A stretch of 64,000 bases of DNA, taken from contig NZ_JAJFNK010000020.1 in assembly GCF_021739485.1 (NCBI RefSeq), positions 35,064 through 99,063 on the forward strand, in the 5' to 3' direction. This DNA comes from Alicyclobacillus tolerans. Its GTDB lineage: Bacteria; Bacillota; Bacilli; Alicyclobacillales; Alicyclobacillaceae. Under the pieces are notes generated by a model, which was not told the DNA's origin, ran no database searches, and saw only the letters and a list, made by a program, of their open reading frames with translations. The position numbers and the translations under genes were made by a program. Shown piece after piece: positions 1 to 9,285 of the stretch; position 1 is the stretch's first letter; each line of letters starts with the position of its first letter.

Positions 1-183
1 AAAAAACGCAGTTTTCATTTTTCCGGCAGGCGCATGCGTATGCAGGATGCCGCCGTGATGGTGGTCATGCCCCTCGTGACCGTGGGCGGAGTGCTCATGC
101 CCTGCGTGGTCATGACCGTGGTGGTGACTGGAATGATCATGCTCCGGGTTGGGTTGAGTGGGCTGCCCTTTTGTGTGTATCAT
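1..183 (-). CDS. Cation diffusion facilitator family transporter, N-terminal part (cut by window edge)
   Basis: Only the first 61 codons lie in the window. The start is ATG at 183-181 with GAGGAGG just upstream on the minus strand. The visible protein has a histidine/aspartate-rich stretch at about residues 15-50, with repeated HDH, HHHGH and HGHE units, and then a basic turn and a hydrophobic start (KMKTAFF). This layout is typical of CzcD-type zinc/cobalt/cadmium efflux proteins, whose cytoplasmic His-rich tail precedes the first membrane helix. Metal specificity cannot be read from this fragment. A TATAAT box and an 18-bp direct repeat lie in its leader. Other His-rich metal proteins are possible. 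Confidence 0.7.
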   Translation of the reverse strand, partial: MIHTKGQPTQPNPEHDHSSHHHGHDHAGHEHSAHGHEGHDHHHGGILHTHAPAGKMKTAFF

Positions 184-199
184 TCTTCCTCCTCATTAC

Positions 200-241
200 A
201 TGCGTTGTCTTTTGTACTCGTTTATGAGTTGTCTTTTGTAC
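200..241 (-). repeat. Two direct 18-bp repeats in the efflux-gene leader, possible operator
   Basis: The copies are at 200-217 and 224-241, 24 bp apart, with one mismatch (minus-strand core GTACAAAAGACAAC). They lie between the -10 box and the ribosome site of the efflux gene, where a repressor would block transcription. The regulator is unknown. Confidence 0.55.
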
Positions 242-242
242 C

Positions 243-272
243 ATTATAGTATGTTTTTTTCTCCATTCGACA
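243..272 (-). promoter_or_regulatory. Probable promoter of the cation efflux gene
   Basis: A perfect TATAAT reads on the minus strand at 248-243. A weak -35 (TGTCGA, 272-267) lies 18 bp upstream of it. Confidence 0.5.
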
Positions 273-300
273 CGATTCGTTGACGGCTCGTATACAAACA

Positions 301-322
301 GGCGGCCTCACGTGAGGCCGCC
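301..322 (-). terminator. Palindromic hairpin downstream of ileS
   Basis: GGCGGCCTCA and TGAGGCCGCC form a perfect 10-bp stem about 100 bp beyond the ileS stop codon. A short T-rich stretch (TGTTTGT) follows on the minus strand. Confidence 0.6.
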
Positions 323-421
323 CCGAAAATTTGGAAAATCAATTTAGGCGCTTGCCTAAAACTCCTGTCATGCAACACTTGACTCGCATCGGACTGACGC
401 TGGTACCTGGCCCACAGCCGT

Positions 422-3400
422 TTACTTTCGCACAGTCAGCGTGAGGGGTTTGCCGTTCACATCCCAATCCTTGCTGAGGTCCCCTTCCAACGTCCCGTAG
501 ACCATGTCTTTGATGAGCACTGTGGCGGAAATTTCTTCGAAGTTTTTGCGCAGCACCTCGACAAGTTCCTCGTCTCCGTTTGCGGCAAAGGTGACCCGGT
601 CTGTGACGTTGTAGTTGACTTCTTTGCGCATCATCTGCATTTTGGAGATGATCTCGCGGACAAATCCCTCTTCAATCAGCGACTCGGACAATTGGGTGTC
701 GAGTCCGACAAATCCCTTCGGTGTCACCTCAATAACCCCTGGGAACGCCGGGTGAAAGCGAACTTCGGCCTGTTCGGAAGTAATCGCGTGGCCAGCCAAT
801 TCGACTTGGCCAGTGGCCTGGAATTCCTCAATTTGGGCCGGTGTTGCTTCTTTGGCAGCCTGGTTTAATACGGGCACCAACTTGCCATAGGCTTTGCCGA
901 CTTCTTTGAGGTTCAGGTACAACTCCGGTTGAGCCACACTGGAAAGGTCTGTAAAGACCAAGGACTTCACGTTGATCTCGTCTTGAATGACTTCGGAAAA
1001 CTTCGCCAGAACTGTTTCCTGCGCTTTTGGCAAGTACAGGGTGGACAGGGGCTGACGCGTTTTGATTTTGCTTTCGTTGCGCAAATACCGCGCACTTTCA
1101 ACGGCCTTTTGGACTTGGTCCATCTCGAGGAGCAGTGTCCCGTCAATCAGGCGGTCGTCGGCTGCGGGAAAATCGCACAAGTGGACGCTCAGTGGAGCGT
1201 CTGCCGCGTCCGAACGGACGACGTTTTGGTACACAGCTTCCGCGATGAACGGCGTGAACGGAGCACTCAACTTGGAGATGGCAGCGAGCAATTCATACAA
1301 GGTCAAGAAAGCCGCCGCCTTGTCCTCGTCCATTCCCGATGCCCAGAATCGGTCGCGGTTGCGGCGAATATACCAAGTCGATACGTCATTGACTAATTCC
1401 TGCAACATGCGGGCCGCGCCCGTAGCATCGTAGTCGTTTAAGGCAGCGTCCACCTTGCGGATGGTGTCGTGCAAGCGCGCAATCACCCAACGGTCCATGA
1501 GCGGACGGTTTGATGCAGGAATCTGATGCTCCCTGGGGGAGAACCCGTCGATGCTGGCGTACAGCGCATAGAACGCGTGGATGTTTTGCAGCAAGTCGAC
1601 AAACTTGCTTTTGCTTTCCGCCACAGCCTTGTGGTAAAAACGCTGCGAGTTCCAGGGTTGGGTGTTGGACAAAAAGTAAAACCGCAGCGCATCGGCGCCG
1701 TGCATGTCGATGGCTTCCAGCGGGTCTATGACGTTGCCTTTCGACTTCGACATCTTTTTGCCGTTCTCGTCGAGCACGTGGCCGAGCACCAACACGTTTT
1801 TATAGGGTGCAATGCCTTTAACCAAGGTGGAAACGGCCAGCAAACTGTAAAACCAGCCGCGCGTCTGGTCAACGGCTTCGGAAATGAAGTCCGCCGGATA
1901 CAGCCGCGAAAACAACTCTTTGTTCTCAAACGGGTAGTGCCACTGGGCAAATGGCATACTGCCAGAGTCAAACCACACGTCGATGACTTCGGGGACCCTG
2001 TGCATGGTGCCGCCGCACGTGCAGGACCACGTCATGTCGTCGATGTAGGGCTTGTGAAGTTCTTGCGGCAGTCTGCCTGCTTTTTCCTTGAGTTCGCTTT
2101 TGGAACCGATGGTCACCTTATCGCCGCACTGGTCGCAGAGCCATACCGGCAGCGGGGTGCCCCAATAACGGCTGCGCGACAAGTTCCAATCCACTAGGTT
2201 TTCAAGGAAGTTTCCGAAACGGCCTTCCTTGATGTGCTCTGGCATCCAGTTGACGCCCTGAGAGTTGTTGATCATCAGGTCTTTGACTGCGGTGGTTCGG
2301 ATAAACCAACTGTCAATCGCGTAGTACAGCAAGGGTGTGTCACACCGCCAGCAGTGCGGGTAGCTGTGTTCGTGTTTGTGTTTTTCAAACACCAGGTTGC
2401 GGCGAGCTAAGTCTTTGACCAGGTCTACGTTCAAGTCTTCGTCCTTGACGAACCGCCCGGCATAATCCGTGACCTCTTTTGTAAAGCGTCCAGTCAGGTC
2501 GACGTAGTTGCAAAAAATGACGCCATGCTCTTTGCAGACGCGGTAGTCGTCTTCGCCAAACGCAGGTGCCATGTGAACAATGCCGGTGCCGGATTCGTCA
2601 GTGACGTGCGTCGACGTGACCACGACGTGTTTTTTTCCTTCGACGACGACGTACGGAAACACCGGGTCGTAAGACAACCCTTGAAGTTGTTGCCCGTTCA
2701 ACTCGGCGATGACCTCGTCGCCCTCGGCGAGAAAGTTGGCTTGCAAGCCCTTTGCAACCCAGTAATTCTCGCGCTGGGCCGGTGAGTGAATCAACACGTA
2801 TTCCAATTCGGGGTGCACCGCCAACGCGACGTTGCTCGGCAGCGTCCACGGGGTTGTGGTCCAGGCAAGGATGAAGGTAGGTTCGCCGTTTTTGGCAACA
2901 CCTTCGTGTCCGGTCTCGGACTTGCCTTCGTGCACCCTGAATTTCGCCGTGACCGTCAGGTCTTTGACGTCCTTGTAACCCTGCGCCACTTCGTGAGAAG
3001 ACAGCGTCGTTTCGCAGTGCGGACAGTACGGACTCACGCGGTGTCCTTGGTACAAGTAACCCTTGTCGTCGATCGTTTTCAACAGGTTCCAAACCGACTC
3101 AATGTAGCCGTCCGACAGCGTCATGTACGGGTCATCGAGATCGACCCAGTAACCCAGGCGCTCGGACATGTCCCGCCACGTCGCCTCGTAAGTAAATACG
3201 TTTTCCCGGCATTCCTGAATAAACCGCTCGATGCCAAACTCTTGAATCTGCTTCTTTCCACTGATCCCATACTTTTTTTCCACTTCGATTTCGACGGGCA
3301 AGCCGTGCGTATCCCATCCGGCTTTGCGTTGGACGTGAAACCCTTTCATCGTTCTGTACCTGGGGTACACGTCCTTCATGACCCGGGTCAATACGTGGCC

Positions 3401-3568
3401 TGAGTGGGGCTTGCCGTTCGCCGTGGGCGGTCCTTCGTAAAACACGAACTCCGGATTACCCTCACGAATCCGTTCACTTTCCTTAAAAATATCGCGTTCG
3501 TTCCAAAACTCTAGAACTTCTTGTTCGCGTTGTCTCGCAGGTTGTTTTGCATCGACCTTACGGAGCAT
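422..3568 (-). CDS. ileS: Isoleucyl-tRNA synthetase, type 2
   Basis: This cytoplasmic class I synthetase charges tRNA-Ile with isoleucine. The HIGH-like motif is HSGH at about residues 55-58 inside PTANGKPHSGH, and KMSKS lies near residue 605. The length (1,048 aa) and the PTANGKPH signature match the eukaryote-like type 2 IleRS, not the ~920-aa type 1 enzyme of most Bacillus. Members of type 2 are known for low mupirocin sensitivity; here that is inference. I chose ATG at 3568-3566, about 8 nt after GGGGGAAG; a TTG one codon upstream is possible. A T-box leader with an AUC specifier and a strong promoter lie upstream, so expression should rise when tRNA-Ile is uncharged. Confidence 0.96.
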   Translation of the reverse strand: MLRKVDAKQPARQREQEVLEFWNERDIFKESERIREGNPEFVFYEGPPTANGKPHSGHVLTRVMKDVYPRYRTMKGFHVQRKAGWDTHGLPVEIEVEKKYGISGKKQIQEFGIERFIQECRENVFTYEATWRDMSERLGYWVDLDDPYMTLSDGYIESVWNLLKTIDDKGYLYQGHRVSPYCPHCETTLSSHEVAQGYKDVKDLTVTAKFRVHEGKSETGHEGVAKNGEPTFILAWTTTPWTLPSNVALAVHPELEYVLIHSPAQRENYWVAKGLQANFLAEGDEVIAELNGQQLQGLSYDPVFPYVVVEGKKHVVVTSTHVTDESGTGIVHMAPAFGEDDYRVCKEHGVIFCNYVDLTGRFTKEVTDYAGRFVKDEDLNVDLVKDLARRNLVFEKHKHEHSYPHCWRCDTPLLYYAIDSWFIRTTAVKDLMINNSQGVNWMPEHIKEGRFGNFLENLVDWNLSRSRYWGTPLPVWLCDQCGDKVTIGSKSELKEKAGRLPQELHKPYIDDMTWSCTCGGTMHRVPEVIDVWFDSGSMPFAQWHYPFENKELFSRLYPADFISEAVDQTRGWFYSLLAVSTLVKGIAPYKNVLVLGHVLDENGKKMSKSKGNVIDPLEAIDMHGADALRFYFLSNTQPWNSQRFYHKAVAESKSKFVDLLQNIHAFYALYASIDGFSPREHQIPASNRPLMDRWVIARLHDTIRKVDAALNDYDATGAARMLQELVNDVSTWYIRRNRDRFWASGMDEDKAAAFLTLYELLAAISKLSAPFTPFIAEAVYQNVVRSDAADAPLSVHLCDFPAADDRLIDGTLLLEMDQVQKAVESARYLRNESKIKTRQPLSTLYLPKAQETVLAKFSEVIQDEINVKSLVFTDLSSVAQPELYLNLKEVGKAYGKLVPVLNQAAKEATPAQIEEFQATGQVELAGHAITSEQAEVRFHPAFPGVIEVTPKGFVGLDTQLSESLIEEGFVREIISKMQMMRKEVNYNVTDRVTFAANGDEELVEVLRKNFEEISATVLIKDMVYGTLEGDLSKDWDVNGKPLTLTVRK

Positions 3569-3707
3569 CAAAACTTCCCCCTGTATCCTGTTTTGCCGTT
3601 ATGCAGTCACGCGCCCGTCATTTGCGGCGCTTTGGAATGAGCAGTTCTAGGCGATGTGGGCCGCCGTCGCTGTTGCGGCAGCCTTTCTGGAATTGCGGCC
3701 GCAACAC

Positions 3708-3735
3708 AAAAAACCCGCCCCGCGAAGGGGCGAGA
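3708..3735 (-). terminator. T-box-controlled terminator of ileS
   Basis: On the minus strand, a GC-rich stem (CGCCCC with GGGGCG, TTCGC loop) is followed by GGGTTTTTT. It competes with the antiterminator. Confidence 0.85.
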
Positions 3736-4083
3736 CTTTTTCCCGCTTTACCACCCAACTTAGCACGTGGTTGGCAATGACGTGCGCCGCCAACGTGTGC
3801 TCAATCCGTCGAATCCGGGCGACCGTGTTGCATCCAACGCTCGTTGGCGTGTGCGGGTGCCGGATTCCTTCTCGATAACGGGAGAAAAATGCCGTCTCAA
3901 CCTACTTGCAGTGCCTTTGGGGTTCTGTGAAACCGCCCGGTCGGCCGCAAGTCAGCAGGGAACTCCAAGGTGATTTTCGTTTGCGCATGTGCATGGGCTT
4001 CCAGCCGGGACCCACTCTCTGGTGCACTGTGTCCAAACTACTCGTCCTTGTCACAGTTGTTGCCGATTTTAAGTTTTTCCAGT
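3708..4083 (-). promoter_or_regulatory. T-box leader of ileS (specifier AUC, Ile)
   Basis: The antiterminator T-box GGGTGGTAAAGCGGG reads on the minus strand within 3757-3742, directly followed by the terminator hairpin. Upstream are Stem I features: an AGTA stretch, an AGAGAG stretch and a specifier bulge where AAAATCACC places ATC at 3974-3972. AUC is an isoleucine codon and agrees with the downstream gene. Uncharged tRNA-Ile would stabilise the antiterminator. Confidence 0.9.
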
Positions 4084-4090
4084 TCATCTC

Positions 4091-4119
4091 ATTGTAACAA
4101 AGACGAACACGGCTTGCAA
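4091..4119 (-). promoter_or_regulatory. ileS promoter
   Basis: On the minus strand TTGCAA (4119-4114) and TACAAT (4096-4091) are separated by 17 bp, a good sigma-A promoter placed just before the T-box. Confidence 0.85.
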
Positions 4120-4163
4120 TGAAATGAAGCCTTAATTGGGCTTTACAAGAAACAAACCATACC

Positions 4164-4218
4164 TTTGCAATTCCTTAACTTTATTCTCAACAAATTCTTA
4201 ACAGTCTATTTCTATGAT
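4164..4218 (+). promoter_or_regulatory. PhoP-box-like repeats and promoter of the phosphoesterase gene
   Basis: Four related hexamers, TTTGCA (4164), TTAACT (4175), TCAACA (4187) and TTAACA (4198), sit 11, 12 and 11 bp apart. Bacillus PhoP binds TTAACA-like repeats with about 5-bp spacers (known). A -10-like TATGAT follows at 4213-4218. Induction by phosphate starvation is inferred. Confidence 0.6.
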
Positions 4219-4345
4219 TTCTCTACAGTGTGGTAAGTGCTTTCACACTCTCGCAGACGGGCACACCAAAAGCCGCACGACGCACCGTAGCTGCAACGCA
4301 CGGCAACTCGCAATTTAGCAATTTATCCGATAGGAGGAAAACCGC

Positions 4346-6262
4346 TTGAAACGCTCTTTCCGTTCCCTCAAACTCTCTGCCGCAGCCATGGTGGCGATCA
4401 CGCTGGGCACAAGCACCATTGCAATGGCCAACGGCAAGCCGGCTGTGGAGATACCCCATGGCGTGGCTTCGGCTGCTGTCATGCCGCAGACTGCAACCCC
4501 TATCAAACACGTGGTTGTCATCTTCCAGGAGAACGTTTCATTTGACCACTACTTTGGCACTTATCCGAAAGCCGCTAATCTTCCTGGAGAACCCGCATTT
4601 TACCCGACGCCTGGAACTCCGACAGTCAATGGTCTGAACTCCACCCTTTTAACCCATAATCCCAACTTGGCCAACCCTCAGCGCCTCGATCGCAATCAAT
4701 CCATTACCGACGACATGGACCACGGTTACACGGCCGAGCAAAAAGCGTACAACGGCGGATTGGTGAACCAGTTCGTACAGGACGTTGCAGGCACCAGTTG
4801 GCCGTTTAAAAATGGAAACCCCAATGAGGTCATGGATTACTACGACGGCAATACCGTCACCGCGCTGTGGAACTACGCACAGCACTTTTCGCTCAACGAC
4901 AACTCTTTTGGCACCAATTTCGGCCCGTCGACCCCGGGCGCTTTGAACCTCGTCGCCGGCACGACCCACGGGGCCGTCGGGTACAGCGCCCCGCAAAAAG
5001 AAGGCGGCACTCAACTTCAGCCCAATCCGACGACTGGCGTTATCATCCCAGGTACGCTCGACAAAAACAACACGCTATTCAACGATATTGACCCGTACTA
5101 CGACAGCGCGTCCAACTCGAAGAAACCCACCGTTGCGATGACCGGACAAAACGTGGGTAACCTGCTGAACGCCAAAGGCATTACCTGGGGCTGGTTTGAG
5201 GGCGGTTTCAGCGACCCAACCCGTACAAACCAAGCCGTCGGAAACGGCACCGAGACGCCGGCACCGGCTACGGCGGACTACATTCCGCACCACGATCCGT
5301 TCCAATACTACCAGTCGACCGCGAATCCGAACCACTTGCCTCCGATGTCAACGGCCATGATTGGACACCAGGGCGACCAGGCCAACCACAACTACGGCAT
5401 GAGCGACTTCTGGAAGGCGGTTGACGCAGGCAATATGCCGGCTGTCAGCTTCCTGAAGGCTCCTGCGTACCAGGACGGCCACGCTGGATACTCCGGACCG
5501 CTCGACGAGCAGAGGTTCCTGGTGAATACGATTAACCGGCTGGAACAAACCCCCGAATGGAGCAGTACCGCCGTCATCATTAACTGGGACGATTCGGACG
5601 GCTGGTACGATCACGTCATGCCACCCATCGTTCGCCAGTCCAACGACCCGTTGGCGGATGCCCTAGACGGCCCTGGCAATGCAGGTACTCCGGCACCGGG
5701 CACATACCTGGACCGCGCCGGGTTCGGACCGCGCATCCCGCTCTTGGTCATTTCGCCGTATGCGCGCCACAACTTCGTGGACAACTCGCTCACGTCTCAG
5801 TCGTCCATCCTGCGCTTCATCGAGGACAACTGGAACCTCGGACGCCTGGGTGACCAATCTGCAGACGCTCAAACGGGATCGTTGATGAACATGTTCGACT
5901 TCTCGCAGGGTCCGTCCAATCAAAAGCTGTTCCTGGACCCCAACACTGGCGAACCCGTCAGTCCTGCGGCTGCGGCGTTCAACCAGAACGGCAAAGTCTA
6001 CATGGCTCTTTCCAACCTTTCCGAAGTGCTCGACGCGACCTGGCACCAAGCCGGCCACAGCGTGTGGTTCACCTACAACGGCCACCTGGTGCAGATGCCG
6101 CTGCACGGACGCTTCGTCACGGTGGACGGCAGTCAAGTCGACTTGGGCGCCAACATGAAGACGGTCAACGGCGCGCTGTTTGTTCCCGTCGACAACTTGG
6201 CTCAGCAGCTGGGGGTACAAGTCACAGGTTTAGCGCAGGGTGTTGCGCAGCCAGCCAACTAA
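4346..6262 (+). CDS. Secreted phosphoesterase (phospholipase C / acid phosphatase family) with C-terminal stalk-like domain
   Basis: The 638-aa protein begins with a signal peptide (residues 1-29, ending AMA). It matches the phosphoesterase family that includes phospholipases C and AcpA-type acid phosphatases: FQENVSFDHYFG near residue 60, NWDDSDGWYDH near residue 415 and GPRIPLLVISPYAR near residue 460, which hold the Asp, Glu and His residues expected to bind metal. Residues about 555-630 resemble a copper-amine-oxidase N-like stalk domain (HLVQMPLHGRFV, ALFVPVDNLAQQLG), probably an attachment module. The start is TTG 4346, 8 nt after AGGAGG. It is monocistronic, with PhoP-like repeats upstream. 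Whether it cleaves phospholipids or phosphomonoesters cannot be told. Confidence 0.88.
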   Translation: MKRSFRSLKLSAAAMVAITLGTSTIAMANGKPAVEIPHGVASAAVMPQTATPIKHVVVIFQENVSFDHYFGTYPKAANLPGEPAFYPTPGTPTVNGLNSTLLTHNPNLANPQRLDRNQSITDDMDHGYTAEQKAYNGGLVNQFVQDVAGTSWPFKNGNPNEVMDYYDGNTVTALWNYAQHFSLNDNSFGTNFGPSTPGALNLVAGTTHGAVGYSAPQKEGGTQLQPNPTTGVIIPGTLDKNNTLFNDIDPYYDSASNSKKPTVAMTGQNVGNLLNAKGITWGWFEGGFSDPTRTNQAVGNGTETPAPATADYIPHHDPFQYYQSTANPNHLPPMSTAMIGHQGDQANHNYGMSDFWKAVDAGNMPAVSFLKAPAYQDGHAGYSGPLDEQRFLVNTINRLEQTPEWSSTAVIINWDDSDGWYDHVMPPIVRQSNDPLADALDGPGNAGTPAPGTYLDRAGFGPRIPLLVISPYARHNFVDNSLTSQSSILRFIEDNWNLGRLGDQSADAQTGSLMNMFDFSQGPSNQKLFLDPNTGEPVSPAAAAFNQNGKVYMALSNLSEVLDATWHQAGHSVWFTYNGHLVQMPLHGRFVTVDGSQVDLGANMKTVNGALFVPVDNLAQQLGVQVTGLAQGVAQPAN

Positions 6263-6360
6263 CCTGGAACGCTTTACTTCAATCCAGTGCAACACTTTCA
6301 TTGAATCCCATTGAATTCCATCCGAATTTTATGCAACATCGCGCTTGAGTTTATGACTGG

Positions 6361-6406
6361 CAGGGCTGTCTTTTGGGAGGGGTACCACCTCCCAGGGACA
6401 GCCCTG
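6361..6406 (+). terminator. Hairpin after the phosphoesterase gene
   Basis: CAGGGCTGTC pairs with GACAGCCCTG, with an inner GGGAGG/CCTCCC stem. Only a short T-rich tail follows, so this is a weak intrinsic terminator. The rest of the 6263-6625 gap holds a TATAAT at about 6489 with no good -35, and nothing else I recognise. Confidence 0.55.
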
Positions 6407-6625
6407 TTGTCGCAAGAACGCATCCCCATGTCAGTCTGGAAACAGGGACACCAAGTGTTTTTGATACGTCTGCCAGAACGGGTTTTCTATAATGTGGGAA
6501 ATCGGACCCCCATTCTTACAATTGGTTGTCGCGTACTATGTCATAGGCAAGGTATACTATGTGGGTGATCCGCGGGCGTCCCAGTCAAGGGTCTTCCGTT
6601 GGCACGCGCTTGTGAGGTGAAAAGC

Positions 6626-9172
6626 TTGCGAAAGTACGCATTGCGTTTATTAGGACTCATCGTAACCGGAGCGGCTCTTTTCGCTTTGGTATTTGTGGCG
6701 GCTGTTGAACTGACGCCTTTCGACGCTTCGAAACTGGACAACTCTTCTGGGCCCACGCAGGTCTATGGCAGTGACGGGAAGTTGTTTGCAACCATCAACG
6801 CCCCTGGGACAGATGACCTGCCTTACAACGACATTCCAACGGTGCTCCAAAACGCAGTGGTCGCCACGGAGGACCACACGTTCTGGAACAGTTCCAGCAT
6901 TGACATACGCGGATTGCTGCGCGCCGCGTTTATTGACTTGTGGACACAAAGCCTTGCCCAAGGCGGAAGCACTATACAGGAACAGTTAGCCAAGATCGTT
7001 TATTTGAACGACAAAAAGACGTTCACGCGGAAGTTCCAGCAGATTGTACTTGGAGTGCAAATTAACCGGTATTTCACGAAACAAGAAATTCTAGCCATGT
7101 ATCTGAACCGCGTGTTTCTCGGAGAAAACAGCGTAGGCGTCGAGCAGGCAGCCATGCGCTATTTCAGCGTTGACCTTCGCCGTCATCCCAGTCAACTGAC
7201 TCTGACGCAAGCCGCTCTGCTGGCCGGATTGCCTCAAGCTCCGAGCGCATACGACCCGTTGCAGTATCCCGCCGCAGCACTCAAAAGGCGCAATATTGTT
7301 CTAGACAACATGGCGAAATACGGGTACATCACACAGCAGCAAGCGGCTGCAGACAAAAAACAACCGCTTGGGTTGCATCCGTCAACCCAGACTTCGTCGA
7401 CGGACGCGTTTGCGACGCAGCCTCTGTTCACGCAGTTTTTAATCGACTTGGCCGCACGCAACCACATCTTGACGCGCGAGGAAATTCTGCAGGGCGGACT
7501 GAAGATCTACACCACAGTCGACCCTCAGGTGCAAAACGCCGTCAACTCCGTGTTTTGGAACGACGCCAATCCGGGCGATTTTCCGCCTCCGATGAATGGC
7601 CAGCAGGTGGAAGGCGGAGCCGTATTTATCGATCCGAAGACCGGGGGAATTCTCGGTGCCGCGGGTTCGCGCCAAGCGGATTACCAGGCGACGGGGCTCG
7701 ATCGCGCTTTTGTACAGAGTCAACCTGGATCGTCTATCAAACCGGTCATGGAGTATGGACCCGCAGTCGAAAGCGGGCAGTTCGGTCCTAATTCCATTTT
7801 GGACAACACGCCGCACAACTTTGGCGGGTATTTTCCACACAACGACGACCCGAATGCACCGCAGAAAGTGACGCTTCAGTACGCGCTGACGACCTCTCAA
7901 AACGTGGCGTCCGTCTGGCTGCTGCAGCAAATCGGGTTGCCGACCGGAACACAGTTTGCCGAGAACGACGGTTTACAGCTGACCAACTACGACCGCACCC
8001 ACTTGAGCGTGGCCATTGGCGGTATGGAATACGGCGTTTCACCCTTCGAAATGGCGCAGGCTTATGAGGCGTTTGACAACCAAGGTGTGCAAATGCAAGC
8101 CCATTTAATTACGCGGGTGGTCAATCAGGCCGGCCAGCCCATTTACCAGTATCAGATGGCCGCCAAGCGCATTATGTCGGCGCAAACGGCCACGACCATG
8201 ACGCAAATCATGCAAGACGTCGTGCAAAGTCCGATTGGGACGGGCGTGATGGCTCGCGTTCCCGGATGGCCGGTTGCAGGCAAGACAGGGACGGTGCAGT
8301 ACGATGTGGGGATTACCGGGTCACACCCCAACTGGGTTTCGAGGGTTTGGTTTGACGGTTACACGCCCAACATGGTCGGTTCAGTGTATCTGGGATACGA
8401 CATTCCGCACGATCCGCAGCACCACTTGATGTGGTCTCCGTATCCGGGCAACTACGTCGCGAAGATTTTTGCGGACATCACGCAGCAATCGGAAGCCGGG
8501 AAGACGCCGTCTCAATTCCCGGCACCTCCGCTCCCTGCACAGCCGCAGCCGACACAGCCGCAGCAGCAAAACCCGGTCTCCGGACTGCAGGCCAGCTGGG
8601 ATCCGGCCACCAATGCGGTGCAGTTAAATTGGCAAACGGCCTTAAGCGGGCAGGCGAACTTCCAACTCAGCCGTCAAACGAACGCGGTCGCACCGGGATC
8701 GCAAGGAGCCCCTGCAAGCCAAGGTCAGAATTTGCAAGGCGGCCCGAACAGCGCAGGACAAGCGACAGGTTCGCTGGTTCCGCTTGGCCAAACCAGCCAA
8801 ACGACCTATCAGGATGCGTCTGTAAGTCCGGGGAGCACCTATACCTATTACGTCCAAGCAGTGGTTCCCAACTCAGGAGCGGCCATGGGTCCAGCCGTTT
8901 CAACGACGATTCGTGTTCCAGCATCTGCACTGCCATCGACTGGGAACAATGCGACCGGAACTCTGCCGGACAACGGCACAGGAAACGTGCCAGGAACAAG
9001 TAACATCCCAGGCGCGGGCAACGTTACAGGGCAAGGGCCAAGCCCGGGAACAGGCACTGGCACAGGGAACCAAACCGGCACGGCACCGACCGGGAGTCCG
9101 ACCCAAAACACCACGACCAGTAATACTTTGCTTGGACAGGTGCTTGGAACCGGTCATCGCAAAAAGAAGTAG
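6626..9172 (+). CDS. Class A penicillin-binding protein (transglycosylase/transpeptidase) with FN3 and low-complexity tail
   Basis: This enzyme polymerises and cross-links peptidoglycan outside the membrane. A membrane anchor lies at about residues 5-27. A GT51 glycosyltransferase domain follows, with catalytic Glu in ATEDHTFW near residue 81 and GGSTIQEQLAK after it. The transpeptidase has SSIK (near 369), an SQN motif in TTSQNVAS and KTGT (near 552). A fibronectin type III-like module (about 650-760) and a Gly/Thr/Asn/Pro-rich tail ending GHRKKK follow, as in many Gram-positive PBP1 proteins. I chose TTG 6626 because AGGTGA precedes it by 5 nt; an upstream in-frame TTG (6599) lacks a ribosome site. 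Confidence 0.93.
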   Translation: MRKYALRLLGLIVTGAALFALVFVAAVELTPFDASKLDNSSGPTQVYGSDGKLFATINAPGTDDLPYNDIPTVLQNAVVATEDHTFWNSSSIDIRGLLRAAFIDLWTQSLAQGGSTIQEQLAKIVYLNDKKTFTRKFQQIVLGVQINRYFTKQEILAMYLNRVFLGENSVGVEQAAMRYFSVDLRRHPSQLTLTQAALLAGLPQAPSAYDPLQYPAAALKRRNIVLDNMAKYGYITQQQAAADKKQPLGLHPSTQTSSTDAFATQPLFTQFLIDLAARNHILTREEILQGGLKIYTTVDPQVQNAVNSVFWNDANPGDFPPPMNGQQVEGGAVFIDPKTGGILGAAGSRQADYQATGLDRAFVQSQPGSSIKPVMEYGPAVESGQFGPNSILDNTPHNFGGYFPHNDDPNAPQKVTLQYALTTSQNVASVWLLQQIGLPTGTQFAENDGLQLTNYDRTHLSVAIGGMEYGVSPFEMAQAYEAFDNQGVQMQAHLITRVVNQAGQPIYQYQMAAKRIMSAQTATTMTQIMQDVVQSPIGTGVMARVPGWPVAGKTGTVQYDVGITGSHPNWVSRVWFDGYTPNMVGSVYLGYDIPHDPQHHLMWSPYPGNYVAKIFADITQQSEAGKTPSQFPAPPLPAQPQPTQPQQQNPVSGLQASWDPATNAVQLNWQTALSGQANFQLSRQTNAVAPGSQGAPASQGQNLQGGPNSAGQATGSLVPLGQTSQTTYQDASVSPGSTYTYYVQAVVPNSGAAMGPAVSTTIRVPASALPSTGNNATGTLPDNGTGNVPGTSNIPGAGNVTGQGPSPGTGTGTGNQTGTAPTGSPTQNTTTSNTLLGQVLGTGHRKKK

Positions 9173-9216
9173 GTGTTAAGGGACGCGACTACACAAGCAG
9201 GTATTAAGGGACTCGA
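9171..9216 (+). repeat. Two-unit 18-bp direct repeat
   Basis: The copies AGGTGTTAAGGGACGCGA (9171-9188) and AGGTATTAAGGGACTCGA (9199-9216) differ at two positions and are 28 bp apart, between the PBP stop and queC. Function unknown. Confidence 0.6.
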
Positions 9217-9285
9217 ATGTACAAACGTTTGAAAAACGCAGGATTTAATAGATACGGAGTTTTGAATTGTACGGGGGGAAAGGTT

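Noticed and set aside
34..249. Plus-strand frame of 71 codons at the left edge
   Set aside because: It is the shadow of the His-rich minus-strand efflux gene, which has the ribosome site and a recognisable protein.
9173..9285. preQ1 riboswitch before queC
   Set aside because: No preQ1 consensus stem, loop or A-rich tail is visible; the region holds an 18-bp direct repeat.
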